This document shows, piece after piece, positions 26,508 to 34,995 of a stretch of 64,000 nucleotides of DNA. How positions within the stretch are numbered: position 1 is the stretch's first letter; every line of letters starts with the position of its first letter. A program made the position numbers and the translations under genes. The notes under the pieces were generated by a model that had not been told where the DNA came from, ran no database searches, and saw only the letters and a list, made by a program, of their open reading frames with translations. Origin of the DNA: Enorma phocaeensis (GTDB lineage Bacteria > Actinomycetota > Coriobacteriia > Coriobacteriales > Coriobacteriaceae); the NCBI RefSeq assembly GCF_016901575.1, contig NZ_JACJKQ010000009.1:1-64000 (forward strand), written 5' to 3'.

Positions 26508-27025
26508 CTATCGCGCGAGGGGCAGCGTCACGACGATCTCCAGGTCGTCGCCGACCTTTTTGGCGCGGATCTTTCCACCGTGCCGCTCGGTGACCGACCG
26601 TGCGATGGACAGGTCGATGCCGTAGCCGCCCGTGCCCCGCTCGCGGGAAGGGTCGGGGCGATAGAACCGCTCGAAGAGGCGGTCGGTCTCGGATGCATCG
26701 AGTCCCACGCAGGGATTGCGAACGGTGAGCTCCGCGTCGCGTCGTGCCCGCGTGAGCATGAGGGAGACGCCGCCCGCCACGGCCGCCGAGATGACCGCGA
26801 GGTTGCGGATGGACTGCAGCTGTACGAAGCAATCGACGATGACGACGGTCTTCGATCCGTCGTCATCGCTATAGGCGCGATAGCGATACTGGCCCCAGTA
26901 CCCGCTCTCGCGGCTGCGGGCGAGGATGTCTTGGGCGGTCTGTTCGGCGGAGTCGCGGCCGCCGGACGCGATGTGGTCGGCATCGACCGATTCGATCGAG
27001 CCCGCAGACGAGAAAGCGCCTTCAT
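26508..27025 (-). pseudogene. Histidine kinase with internal deletions
   Basis: Reading from ATG 27025 the first residues (MKALSRLRA) are in one frame, but the recognisable sensor segment (DADHIASGG, then AQDILARSRESGYWGQYRYRAY and TKTVVIVD-like strand with membrane helix near ISAAVAGGV) is in another. The sequence then jumps directly from that second membrane helix into the end of a HATPase domain (VRNP, LFERFYRPD, GGYGIDLSIARSVTERHGG). The HAMP region, H-box and N-box are missing. So at least one frameshift and one large in-frame or junctional deletion have removed the enzyme core. It overlaps the response-regulator remnant by ATGA. Confidence 0.75.
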
Positions 27026-27204
27026 ACCTGCGCTTCCTCGCCGTCAGGTTCCGCGTCGTTCTCTTCGGGCCTGTCGAGCAGGATGTATCCGCGCCCGCGG
27101 CTCGCCTCGATCCGGCAGCGCGAATGGATGCTCCTGTCGCCGGATATATGCCCCGTCCGACGCGTTGCGTCTGGGGGAGGGTCGGGTCGGAGCATGCGGA
27201 TAGG
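27022..27204 (-). pseudogene. C-terminal stub of an OmpR-family response regulator
   Basis: The frame ends ...SIHSRCRIEASRGRGYILL followed by a DRPEENDAEPDGEEAQV tail and TGA at 27022-27024. I-E-A-S-R-G-R-G-Y is the final hairpin of the OmpR winged helix. Upstream of about 27204 no receiver domain or start is present; the array at 27382-27636 follows. With the kinase remnant it is a wrecked two-component operon. Confidence 0.55.
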
Positions 27205-27381
27205 GTATGAGAGAAGCCTTAATCGAACCTAAAACCGCTGGTACATATAGAAAAATGAACAGGTTGCGCAGACATCCCCAGCGGGCATCTCGACGCGCGC
27301 CGCTTCGTCATGGGGCGCGTGTGCGGACTGGGCCTTTGGTTTGCGAGCCGTGCCGTGCGGGTGCGTTCTAGACGGCCCTGT

Positions 27382-27636
27382 GGTCGATAACGATGTGCTC
27401 TGGGTAAACGGCGTGCATCGCATGCCCTGCCATGGTCAAGCTTGATGTTCCCTGGGCAGAAAGCAGGCGGCTGAAGCCCCGTCCTGGTCGATATCGGTGT
27501 CATCTGGGCAGTGAAGCGGAGCGCGGTGATGGGCGAGCTGGGCAATTCGATCGCCATGGTGTCCAGCGGGCGCAATTCTTGACCACCGAGACCTCAAAAG
27601 CGAACAGGAGGTGCCCAGCGTTCGAGGAAATTGACC
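27382..27636. repeat. 52-bp-phased bipartite motif array A (3 direct + 2 inverted copies)
   Basis: Plus-strand copies of GGTCRA-N12-CTGGG start at 27382, 27434 and 27486 (52 and 52 bp apart). Inverted copies, GYCCAG-N12-TTGACC, start at 27561 and 27613 (52 bp apart). In every copy the two 6-bp boxes start exactly 18 bp apart while the 12-bp centre varies. The gap across the inversion is 75 bp. No gene is seen between 27205 and 27720; an eroded further copy may lie near 27330-27356. Confidence 0.8.
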
Positions 27637-27720
27637 ATGGGGACCAGTCGGGCGTGCCGCAGGTCCCGCAACGACCCAGGGAAGTTGCGGGCCCGCGCCC
27701 TTCGGTGGGGGCGGCGCTTC

Positions 27721-28578
27721 CTAGCGTTGGTTGGACTGCCACAGGAGCGCGAGGCCGCGGAGCGTCAGGGCGTCGTCGACGATGACGGGGCGGCGCAGCA
27801 GCGTGGCGATGGCGGCCGCGTGCTCGCCGGTAAGGATGACGGGCACGTCCGCCTGGGCGTCGCGGGACGCATGCGCGTCGCCCTGCCTGCCGGCGCGGCC
27901 CTTATCTCCTGCGCCTGCGAGCTCGTCGAGCACGGCGTCGAGGAGGCCGTCGATGCGCGCCGCCTCGCCGAGGACCACGCCTGATTGCATGGCCTCGCGC
28001 GTCGACCGCCCGAGCACGCGACCGGGGGCGCGGAGCTCGATGATGGGTAGGCGGGCTGCCGCCTCGGCAAGCGAACGGGCACCAAGCGCCACGCCGGGCG
28101 CGATGATCCCGCCGTAAAAGGATCCCGTCTGGTCGATCGCCTCAAAGTTGGTGGTGGTGCCCAGGTCGACCACCACCGCCGGGGCGCCGTATGCCGCGCG
28201 CGCCGCCACGACGTCTGCGATGCGGTCCGGTCCGACTTCGGAGGGGTCGTTGAAGCGCAGCTTGATGCCTGAGCGAAGGCCGGGCCCCACGGTGAGGGGC
28301 CGCGTGGGGGCTACGGCGGCGAGCGCGCGCTGCCAGACATCGGTCAGCGTGGGCACGACGCAGGCGAGGATGGCGCCCTCGAGGGGGGCGTCCTGAGGGA
28401 CGGGCAGCTCCGAGAGCACCTGCTTCAGCTGGATGCGTGCCTCGTCGGCCGTAAGGGGCGTGTGCGTGGTGACCTCGCACGACCCCAGAAGCGTCACCTC
28501 GGATGACGGACTTGCTGCGTCAAGCAGGCCAAATCGAGTCGTTGTGTTGCCGATATCCAAGGCAAGTACCGTAGCCAC
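27721..28578 (-). CDS. coaX: Type III pantothenate kinase
   Basis: First step of coenzyme A synthesis (pantothenate to 4'-phosphopantothenate), 285 residues. ASKHA motifs: LALDIGNTTTRFG (phosphate 1), GPDRIADVVAA (pantothenate/Asp region), VVDLGTTTNFEAID (phosphate 2), GGIIAPGVALG. It has an insertion near residues 225-245 rich in Gly/Arg/Asp that most homologues lack. Start GTG at 28578 with GGAGGTCGC upstream; the reading frame runs away from the OPT transporter gene. Confidence 0.95.
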   Translation of the reverse strand: MATVLALDIGNTTTRFGLLDAASPSSEVTLLGSCEVTTHTPLTADEARIQLKQVLSELPVPQDAPLEGAILACVVPTLTDVWQRALAAVAPTRPLTVGPGLRSGIKLRFNDPSEVGPDRIADVVAARAAYGAPAVVVDLGTTTNFEAIDQTGSFYGGIIAPGVALGARSLAEAAARLPIIELRAPGRVLGRSTREAMQSGVVLGEAARIDGLLDAVLDELAGAGDKGRAGRQGDAHASRDAQADVPVILTGEHAAAIATLLRRPVIVDDALTLRGLALLWQSNQR

Positions 28579-28695
28579 GCGACCTCCTCAGTGCGTCAGA
28601 TGCCTCCAATGTTGCATGTTGCCGGCATCACGGGGCACGATGCGCCGGAAAAGCGAGAATGCGCAGGCGTCGTCGCCGAAATCCTCGCCGTAGAT

Positions 28696-28742
28696 TATAC
28701 TGTACGCGCTTTGCCGTAACCCGACTCCCCGCGAAGGGGGAG
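28696..28742 (+). promoter_or_regulatory. Promoter -10 box and 5'UTR hairpin of the OPT transporter
   Basis: TATACT at 28696-28701 is a good -10 box; no clear -35 is seen. A 6-bp hairpin (CTCCCC / GGGGAG) lies in the leader at 28725-28742, just before the AAGGAG ribosome-binding site at 28753. Confidence 0.45.
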
Positions 28743-28766
28743 CGGATATACGAAGGAGAATAGAAC

Positions 28767-30467
28767 ATGCATCAGGCTAGCGACCGCGCGGCGCTGCGCG
28801 GGCAGCTTTCGGTTGCCGGTATCCTTATCGGCTGCGTCGGCTGCGTCATCATCACGGCTTCTTCGGTCTACACCGCCCTCAAGATGGGGTCTCTGCCGTG
28901 GCCCACCATCTTTACGTCCATCACCGCCCTCGTTCTGTTGCGGGCGGCGGGCCGCACCAGCCTCAACGAGGCAAACATCACCCAAGTCATCATGTCGGCA
29001 GGCTCCATGGTTGCGGGAGGCGTCGCCTTCACCATCCCGGGCGTATGGATGCTCGGGCTCGCCGATTCGGTGAGCTTCGGCGAGATGCTTGCGGTGGCGC
29101 TCGCCGGCACGTTGCTCGGCCTGGTGTGCACGGCGCTCATCCAGCGGCATTTCGTGGAGGAATCCGACCTTGAATACCCCATCGGAACCGCGGCTGCCGA
29201 GACGCTTCTGGCGAGTCGGGCGGGCGGCTCCATGGGCAAGAAGCTCTTCGGGTCCATGGTGCTGGCGGGACTGTGGTGCATCGCCCGCGACGTCTTGGCG
29301 CTCATGCCCTCGCTGGTGGCGCAGGTCCCCGTTCCAGGGGTTGCGTTCGGCATCCAAAACTCCCCGATGCGCTGGGCGGTAGGCTTTCTCGCCGGCCGTC
29401 GCTCGATCATCTACTGGGCCATCGGCGCCGTCTTGGGATGGTTCGGTATCGTCGCCGGTGGAAATGCGCTCGGCGTGTGGGATATCTCGACCGCCCAGGG
29501 TGTCGTCAGCAGCCTCGGAATGGGCCTTATGATGGGCTCGGGCGCGGGCGTTGTCGTGCGCGACATCGTGATGCCCATGGTTCGCCGTGCGAGCGCCTCT
29601 CGCGATCTTGCCGCCTCTCCTTCTGAAGGCGTGCGTGAAGGGCGGACGGCCCGGGACGGCTTCCTCTCCCGGTTCATCTCCCGTTACGACGCCGGCGTTC
29701 TCGCCCTCATGGCCGCCTCCGCCGCGCTCATCGTCTGCTTCGTCCTCGGGCTGGGGCCCGTGGTGGCGATCGCCGTGACGCTGCTCGCCTTTGTTACGGC
29801 GATCATGAGCGCACAGTCCGTCGGCCAGTCCGGCATCGATCCCATGGAGATCTTCGGCCTCATCGTGCTGCTGTTCGTCGCCGCCTTTTCCGAGGCGACC
29901 CAGGTGCAGCTCTTCTTCGTGGCGGGCGTCATCGCGGTGGCATGCGGGCTTGCCGGAGACGTCATGAGCGACTTCAAGACCGGCCAGATCATCGGGACCA
30001 GTCCGCGCTCTATGTGGTTTGGCCAGGCGATCGGCGCGCTTCTGGGCACGTTCGTCGCGGTCGCGGTCATGGTCGCGCTCGTTTCGGCATACGGGCCGGG
30101 CGCCTTCGGTGGGCAGGATGCGATGTTCGTCGCGGCCCAGGCCCAGGTGGTGGCGACCATGGTCTCGGGCATTCCGAGCGTCCCCGCATTCGTCGTCGGC
30201 CTTGTTGCCGGCGCGGTCCTCTACTGCCTGGGCATCCCGTCCATGATGCTTGGCCTTGGCGTCTACCTGCCATTTTATATGTCTATCTCGACCGTGCTCG
30301 GAGCGGTTGTGCGCTGGGCGTACGATCGCGTCTGCGCCTCGCGCGGCATGGACCGGGAGGCTGCGGAGGAGACTGGCGTAGTGGTCGCCTCTGGCGTGCT
30401 GGGAGGCGAATCCATCGTCGGCGTGGTCATCGCCTTTGCTACGGTTGCGGCGGGTCTTATGGGCTAG
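28767..30467 (+). CDS. OPT-family oligopeptide transporter
   Basis: A 566-residue membrane protein with about 14-15 predicted helices. The N-terminal part (ITASSVYTALKMGSLPWPTIF, then LNEANITQVIMSAGSM) and the middle FVEESDLEYPIGTAAAETLLA match the bacterial OPT family (YE-x-PxG-type substrate motif region). Two long hydrophilic loops occur near residues 265-300 (Ser/Glu/Arg-rich) and 505-530. Proton-coupled import of peptides or peptide-metal chelates is known for the family; substrate here unknown. ATG at 28767 has AAGGAG upstream. Confidence 0.93.
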   Translation: MHQASDRAALRGQLSVAGILIGCVGCVIITASSVYTALKMGSLPWPTIFTSITALVLLRAAGRTSLNEANITQVIMSAGSMVAGGVAFTIPGVWMLGLADSVSFGEMLAVALAGTLLGLVCTALIQRHFVEESDLEYPIGTAAAETLLASRAGGSMGKKLFGSMVLAGLWCIARDVLALMPSLVAQVPVPGVAFGIQNSPMRWAVGFLAGRRSIIYWAIGAVLGWFGIVAGGNALGVWDISTAQGVVSSLGMGLMMGSGAGVVVRDIVMPMVRRASASRDLAASPSEGVREGRTARDGFLSRFISRYDAGVLALMAASAALIVCFVLGLGPVVAIAVTLLAFVTAIMSAQSVGQSGIDPMEIFGLIVLLFVAAFSEATQVQLFFVAGVIAVACGLAGDVMSDFKTGQIIGTSPRSMWFGQAIGALLGTFVAVAVMVALVSAYGPGAFGGQDAMFVAAQAQVVATMVSGIPSVPAFVVGLVAGAVLYCLGIPSMMLGLGVYLPFYMSISTVLGAVVRWAYDRVCASRGMDREAAEETGVVVASGVLGGESIVGVVIAFATVAAGLMG

Positions 30468-30650
30468 CGTGCGCACGTGTGCGATTTCGCCCATGTTGTG
30501 CGCAGGCGCTGGTTTTGGCAGGGCGCGGCGAGAGGTTTGGGTACCATGGCTCAGGGGTCCGAATATAGTATGATGTGCGGATGGTCCCATATAACTCTTG
30601 CGTGCCTCTCACGCTCGTCGCGACGAGGCGCTTAATCGAAAGGAGCCCAG

Positions 30651-30935
30651 GTGGCAGTCAACGAAGAGCTTCTGAAGCGGGTCCTCGACGAGATTCGTCC
30701 CAATCTGCAGGCCGATGGCGGCGACATGTCCTACGTGGGCGTCGACGACGAGGGCGTGGTTTCGCTCGAGCTGCTCGGCCACTGCGCCGGCTGCCCCATG
30801 AGCCAGCTGACGCTCTCCATGGGCATCGAGCGCGTTCTTAAGGAGCATGTGCCCGGCGTTACCCGCGTCGTTGCCGTGAACGAGCTCGGGCAGAACCCCA
30901 TGGAGGACCTCTACGACGAGTACACCCCGTTCTAA
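30651..30935 (+). CDS. NifU C-terminal domain Fe-S scaffold protein
   Basis: A 94-residue NfuA/NifU-C protein that holds or transfers a 4Fe-4S cluster at a dimer interface. LQADGGDMSYVGV opens the domain and GHCAGCPMSQLTL carries the CxxC pair. Start is GTG at 30651 with AAAGGAGCCC upstream. TATAGT near 30564-30569 could be the promoter. A short acidic tail ends in EYTPF. The neighbours (OPT, lgt) give no functional clue; the many Fe-S proteins in the window would need it. Confidence 0.93.
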   Translation: MAVNEELLKRVLDEIRPNLQADGGDMSYVGVDDEGVVSLELLGHCAGCPMSQLTLSMGIERVLKEHVPGVTRVVAVNELGQNPMEDLYDEYTPF

Positions 30936-31093
30936 GCATCGGATGGGGCGCTCGTGGAGCTGGCCTCTAGCTCCGAGGACCTCGGGCGACACCACAATCT
31001 GCTGCATAAGATGCTGCGCATGACCGGATGGCGGCGATACGAAGGCGTGTCGTCGCCATCGGTTGCATCCACAGGCAGCCAAAGGAGGGCATA

Positions 31094-31924
31094 GTGCTCA
31101 ACGACCTGTATCACAGCTTGGACCCGGTGGCGTTTTCCGCCGGACCGATCACGATCTATTGGTACGGCATCGCCTATATCGTGGGCGCCGCCCTTACCGG
31201 CGTGGTCATGTATCGAACGCAGAAGCGCTGGGGTTTCCACATCTCCATGGACGACCTCTGGACGGTCGTTACGTGCGTCGTCTTCGGCCTGCTTATCGGG
31301 GCACGCCTGTTTTACCTCGTGTTTTATGGTAGGGGGCTTGAATACTACCTCTCAAATCCGCTCGAGATCATCGCTGTCAACCACGGCGGCATGAGTTTCC
31401 ACGGAGGGCTCGTGGGGGGTATCGCGGGAGGCGCCATCGCGTGCCGCATGCTCGGGCTTTCGTTTTGGACCCTTGCCGACCTTGCGGTGATCGGCGCGCC
31501 GCTCGCGCTGTGCCTGGGACGCTGCGCCAACTTTGTCAACGGCGAGCTGTGGGGCAAGCCGACCGATTTGCCTTGGGGCGTCGTCTTCGAGACGGGCGGC
31601 GATGTCGCGCGCCATCCGTCCCAGCTCTACGAGGCCTTTCTCGAAGGCATCGTGCTCTTTGCAATTCTTCAGGTGCTCAGCCGCCGCAAGAACCTACCTC
31701 CTCAGGGCTTTTTCCTGGGCGTGTTCGTGACGGGTTACGGAATCGTCCGCTTTTTGGTGGAGTTTGTCCGGGTGCCGGATGCACAGCTGGGATATATCTG
31801 GGGCGGCGTCATCACCATGGGGCAGATTCTCTCGCTGCCGCTCATCGTTGTGGGAATCGCCCTGCTTGCATGGTCGCTGCACGCGCGACGTCCCCAGCGC
31901 GACTACCTTGATGCCGCCGCGTGA
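31094..31924 (+). CDS. lgt: Prolipoprotein diacylglyceryl transferase
   Basis: Membrane enzyme that moves diacylglycerol from phosphatidylglycerol onto the lipobox Cys of prolipoproteins; 276 residues. Signature residues: YWYGIAYIVG, GGMSFHGGLVGG (the H-G-G-L motif with essential His), GRCANFVNGELWGKPTDLPWGVVF (catalytic Arg and the Asn/Glu) and RHPSQLYEA. Seven helices are predicted. GTG at 31094 follows AAAGGAGGG. Its lipoprotein clients in this window include MetQ. Confidence 0.96.
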   Translation: MLNDLYHSLDPVAFSAGPITIYWYGIAYIVGAALTGVVMYRTQKRWGFHISMDDLWTVVTCVVFGLLIGARLFYLVFYGRGLEYYLSNPLEIIAVNHGGMSFHGGLVGGIAGGAIACRMLGLSFWTLADLAVIGAPLALCLGRCANFVNGELWGKPTDLPWGVVFETGGDVARHPSQLYEAFLEGIVLFAILQVLSRRKNLPPQGFFLGVFVTGYGIVRFLVEFVRVPDAQLGYIWGGVITMGQILSLPLIVVGIALLAWSLHARRPQRDYLDAAA

Positions 31925-32175
31925 CGCCAAGAGCCTTAACATATCGGGGGAGAAACCGTGGCAATGGGAAAACGTGCGCCACGGTTGTCGGGCGTTGGCC
32001 TTAAGGTAGTAGCCGCGTCTGACGAGTCGTGAGACGTAGGACATCGCCGGCGCCGGACGTGCCCGATATCGGATGGGGCATGGGCGACGGCGGGCCAAGA
32101 AGGGCGTTCGGACGGGGCCGGGCGCAAAGACGAGCGGAATATGCTGCGCCGCAGGGAATAAGGCGGATCGAGACG

Positions 32176-34482
32176 ATGGCGGAAAAACGACGTTACCCCC
32201 TTGCCCAGACGGTGGCATCTTTTGCTCTAGCGATCCTTTGCACCGCGGCGCTCTCCATGGATGCGACCGCGGTGACGCATGCGGACATCATGGATATCGA
32301 CCCCACGGCATCGGGCGCCCTGTATATCTGCTATGAGGTGCTGCTCTCGTTTGCGGGCCATGACGGCGCGATTCCCCTGCTTGCCCTTGCCATCTTGCTT
32401 ACCTTTCCGGTGCGCTACGTGTTTTTCGGCAAGCGGGATTCCTGGCGTCCGTCGGTGGTCCTGCCTTCGGTGTTCTTTGCGCTATGCATGGTGTTCGGGC
32501 GCAGCTATGACCTTACCGACAGCGCCCAGCTCGCCATAGGAGGCATCAGCCGCGTCATCGAGTCGCTTATCTCGGGTGCCGGGTTTGCCCTGCTCGCGCA
32601 TACCGCGATCTATCTCGTCTTCGAGGGGTTTGATTGGCTTGGCGAGCACCGCGTGCCGTTTAGCGAGTCTAGATACGGGCGTGTCTGGCAGGTGCTCGAC
32701 ACGCTGCTCAACCGTCATCCCTTCGTGTTTCCGCTCCTGTTGATCTTGGTTTGCTGGGCGCCCACGTTCATCGGGTCGGCCCCGGGCGTATTTATGGGGG
32801 ACACCGGCGCGCAGATTCGCCAATGGTTCAATCTTCCCAACGGGACCAGCGACTACCTGAATCTCGTAAATCCCGACGTGTTGCTCAACGGGCATCATCC
32901 TGTAGCGCACACCGCCCTGCTCGGCGGCTGCGTGCAGCTGGGCATGGCGCTGTTTGGCGACGAAAACCTGGGCGTGCTCATGTACACCACGCTCCAGTTT
33001 GCGCTCAGCGCGATGGCGATTGCCTATGCGGTCAGCTCGCTGAGGCGGCTTGGGGTGAACCTGCTGGTTCGGGCGATGGCGCTTGGGTTTTTCGCCTTCA
33101 TGCCGCTCTTCTCAAACTATGCGGTGCTGATCACGAAGGACGTGTTGTTTGCCGACGCCTTTTTGGTGCTCGTCATCCAGACGGTGAAGCTGTTGGTTCC
33201 GGGGGGAATGGCATGGCGCACCTTGCTGGGAACGGCCGCTCCCAAGGTGAGGGGGCCCTTCGCTCCCAAGGTGTACGAGCCCCTGCCCGCTCCTGTCGCC
33301 GAGGCGGCTCTCGATGCTTCGGCAAGCGAGGAGGGCCATGCGGCGCTTGAGGGCGGTCTTTCCTTCAGGGGGTTCGCGGCGCTTATGTATTCGGGCGTCG
33401 TCGTGCCGTTTACTGCGCGCGATTGGTTCTTGCTCGCCGCCGTCGCGTTGGGCTGCACCTTTCTGCGTAACGGTGGCATCGTGTTTCCGCTTGCCTCATG
33501 CGCGCTCGTGGCGGCGTTCTGCCTTTTCGATGCCCGCAGGCTCGCCGGCTTCTCAGCGTTGCCGGGAAGGCCTGTCGCATCGTCTGCAGATATCCGGGCT
33601 CACGGCACCCATCTTCGTCGCGCAGCCGCGGGCGCGCTGGCCGTGCTTCTCGTGACCGCGGGGGCCCAGCTTGTGTTTTCCAAGGTGGTCATGCCTGCAT
33701 GCGACATCACCCCGGGCAGCCGCCGCGAAGCACTCTCCATTCCCTTTCAGCAGACGGCCCGGTTTGTTCAGAAGCACGACGGAGCCAACGCCGGCATCGA
33801 GGGGGGCTCCTCTGACGGCTTGGTGACCGAGGAGGAGCGCGCCGCCATCGACGCGGTGCTGGACTACAGCACGCTCGCGAGCCGGTATGATCCCGACAAG
33901 TCGGATAACGTGAAAAACGAGTTCAACGAGGACGCCACCGCCGAAGACCTCGCGGCGTACTTCCGCGTGTGGTTCGAGATGTTCTTCAAAGACCCCGCCT
34001 GCTACGTCTCTGCGTTCGCCAACAACTATTTCGGCTACTTCTATCCCAGCACCAAGGATGCCTGGATGTATACCACCTCTTCAAGTGCAGAGGTGGAGTC
34101 GCGTGAGATCAATCGGCGCTACTTCACGTTTCACCGTATGGAGAGTCCGGTCGTCGCGGCATGCGACAGCGCCGTAAACCTGTATCGCACCGCTGTCCAG
34201 CGCATACCCCTGCTGTCGCTTACCTTGAGCTCGTCGTCGTATGTGTGGGTGCTGTTGCTGATCAGCGTCTACCTGCTGCGCGGACGTCAATGGCGCACGC
34301 TTGCCGCGCTCGTCCCCCTGTGGGGCGTGCTTGCCGTCTGCCTCATCGGTCCCTGCAACGGGTCGACCTACATGCGCTACCTGTATCCCATCATTCTTGC
34401 GCTGCCCTGTATGGTCGCGGTGGCCCTTACCGGGGCTCGACCGCTGTGGCGCCCCGCGCGCAGCGACGTCCGCGGCCGCTAG
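32176..34482 (+). CDS. Large polytopic membrane protein, DUF6020-like
   Basis: A 768-residue protein with about 13 predicted helices. The region TFIGSAPGVFMGDTGAQIRQW, then GHHPVAHTALLGG, recalls the loop 1 acidic/His region of GT-C glycosyltransferases and the DUF6020 family seen in Coriobacteriia. An external domain lies at about residues 510-640 (SRREALSIPFQQTARFV; KSDNVKNEFNE). Helices return at the C-terminus. A Pro/Lys-rich cytoplasmic loop (GPFAPKVYEPLPAP) sits near 355-375. Possibly moves or modifies a lipid-linked sugar, but that is inference. ATG at 32176 has only a weak ribosome-binding site. Confidence 0.72.
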   Translation: MAEKRRYPLAQTVASFALAILCTAALSMDATAVTHADIMDIDPTASGALYICYEVLLSFAGHDGAIPLLALAILLTFPVRYVFFGKRDSWRPSVVLPSVFFALCMVFGRSYDLTDSAQLAIGGISRVIESLISGAGFALLAHTAIYLVFEGFDWLGEHRVPFSESRYGRVWQVLDTLLNRHPFVFPLLLILVCWAPTFIGSAPGVFMGDTGAQIRQWFNLPNGTSDYLNLVNPDVLLNGHHPVAHTALLGGCVQLGMALFGDENLGVLMYTTLQFALSAMAIAYAVSSLRRLGVNLLVRAMALGFFAFMPLFSNYAVLITKDVLFADAFLVLVIQTVKLLVPGGMAWRTLLGTAAPKVRGPFAPKVYEPLPAPVAEAALDASASEEGHAALEGGLSFRGFAALMYSGVVVPFTARDWFLLAAVALGCTFLRNGGIVFPLASCALVAAFCLFDARRLAGFSALPGRPVASSADIRAHGTHLRRAAAGALAVLLVTAGAQLVFSKVVMPACDITPGSRREALSIPFQQTARFVQKHDGANAGIEGGSSDGLVTEEERAAIDAVLDYSTLASRYDPDKSDNVKNEFNEDATAEDLAAYFRVWFEMFFKDPACYVSAFANNYFGYFYPSTKDAWMYTTSSSAEVESREINRRYFTFHRMESPVVAACDSAVNLYRTAVQRIPLLSLTLSSSSYVWVLLLISVYLLRGRQWRTLAALVPLWGVLAVCLIGPCNGSTYMRYLYPIILALPCMVAVALTGARPLWRPARSDVRGR

Positions 34483-34583
34483 GAACGCCGCCTGCGTTCG
34501 TGGACGACAAAGCCTGGTTGTTGGCGATGCCCTCGCTCCCTAGGAACACAACCATCCGGGTGCTCTTCATAAGAACGAGCAAT

Positions 34584-34659
34584 GGGTCGGGCGCATCCGA
34601 TTTGACCGTATCGTCGACGGGGTTATGAATGGCCTGCCCAGCATGCGTGTGAACCGACC
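34584..34659. repeat. Bipartite motif, one clear and one decayed inverted copy (array C)
   Basis: GCCCAG-N12-CCGACC at 34636-34659 is an inverted copy of the motif found in arrays A and B. Exactly 52 bp earlier (34584-34607) a second unit keeps TTGACC but has lost the GCCCAG box. A TTGACG at 34703 is near the next phase. The rest of the 34483-34995 gap holds no gene that I can see. Confidence 0.5.
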
Positions 34660-34995
34660 ATCCTCCGCTGTGCTTGCGGTTTTGATTTCCGATGCATGCA
34701 ATTTGACGATGGAGATGGAGATGCCGAAGAGGCTGCGGCGCGCTTCACCTGAATGATGCCTTGGCGGCGCAGGCGTTGCGGTCCACAAAGATTATCTATC
34801 GAGATACAGGACTGGTCTTGTAGCATATGCCGATTTGTTTGCAAGTTGAATTCTATTGTTGAGCAGGCACATTGCTTGCCAAGGATGACCTGCTTGAAGC
34901 GTTCGAGTTAGATTTGGGAGAGAAGCCTGTAAGGCCGGGTTCAGGGCTTCTGCTCTGGCCGCTGCTCGGCAGACATGCCATGTTAAGTTTGAGAC

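Noticed and set aside
25078-26832. A 584-codon minus-strand frame running from the activase into the kinase remnant
   Set aside because: Shadow frame with no recognisable domain; it crosses a real terminator hairpin.
27382-27636. CRISPR array
   Set aside because: Repeats are bipartite with variable centres, change orientation halfway and have no cas genes nearby; the 28-bp gaps are not flanked by a constant long repeat.
28695-30590. A 631-codon frame antisense to the OPT transporter
   Set aside because: The composition is His/Arg/Asp-rich as expected from the reverse of membrane-protein codons; the OPT gene is well supported.
34503-34620. Possible direct copies of the bipartite motif upstream of array C
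   Set aside because: GGTTGT at 34516 has no CTGGG partner 18 bp later; similarity is at chance level.
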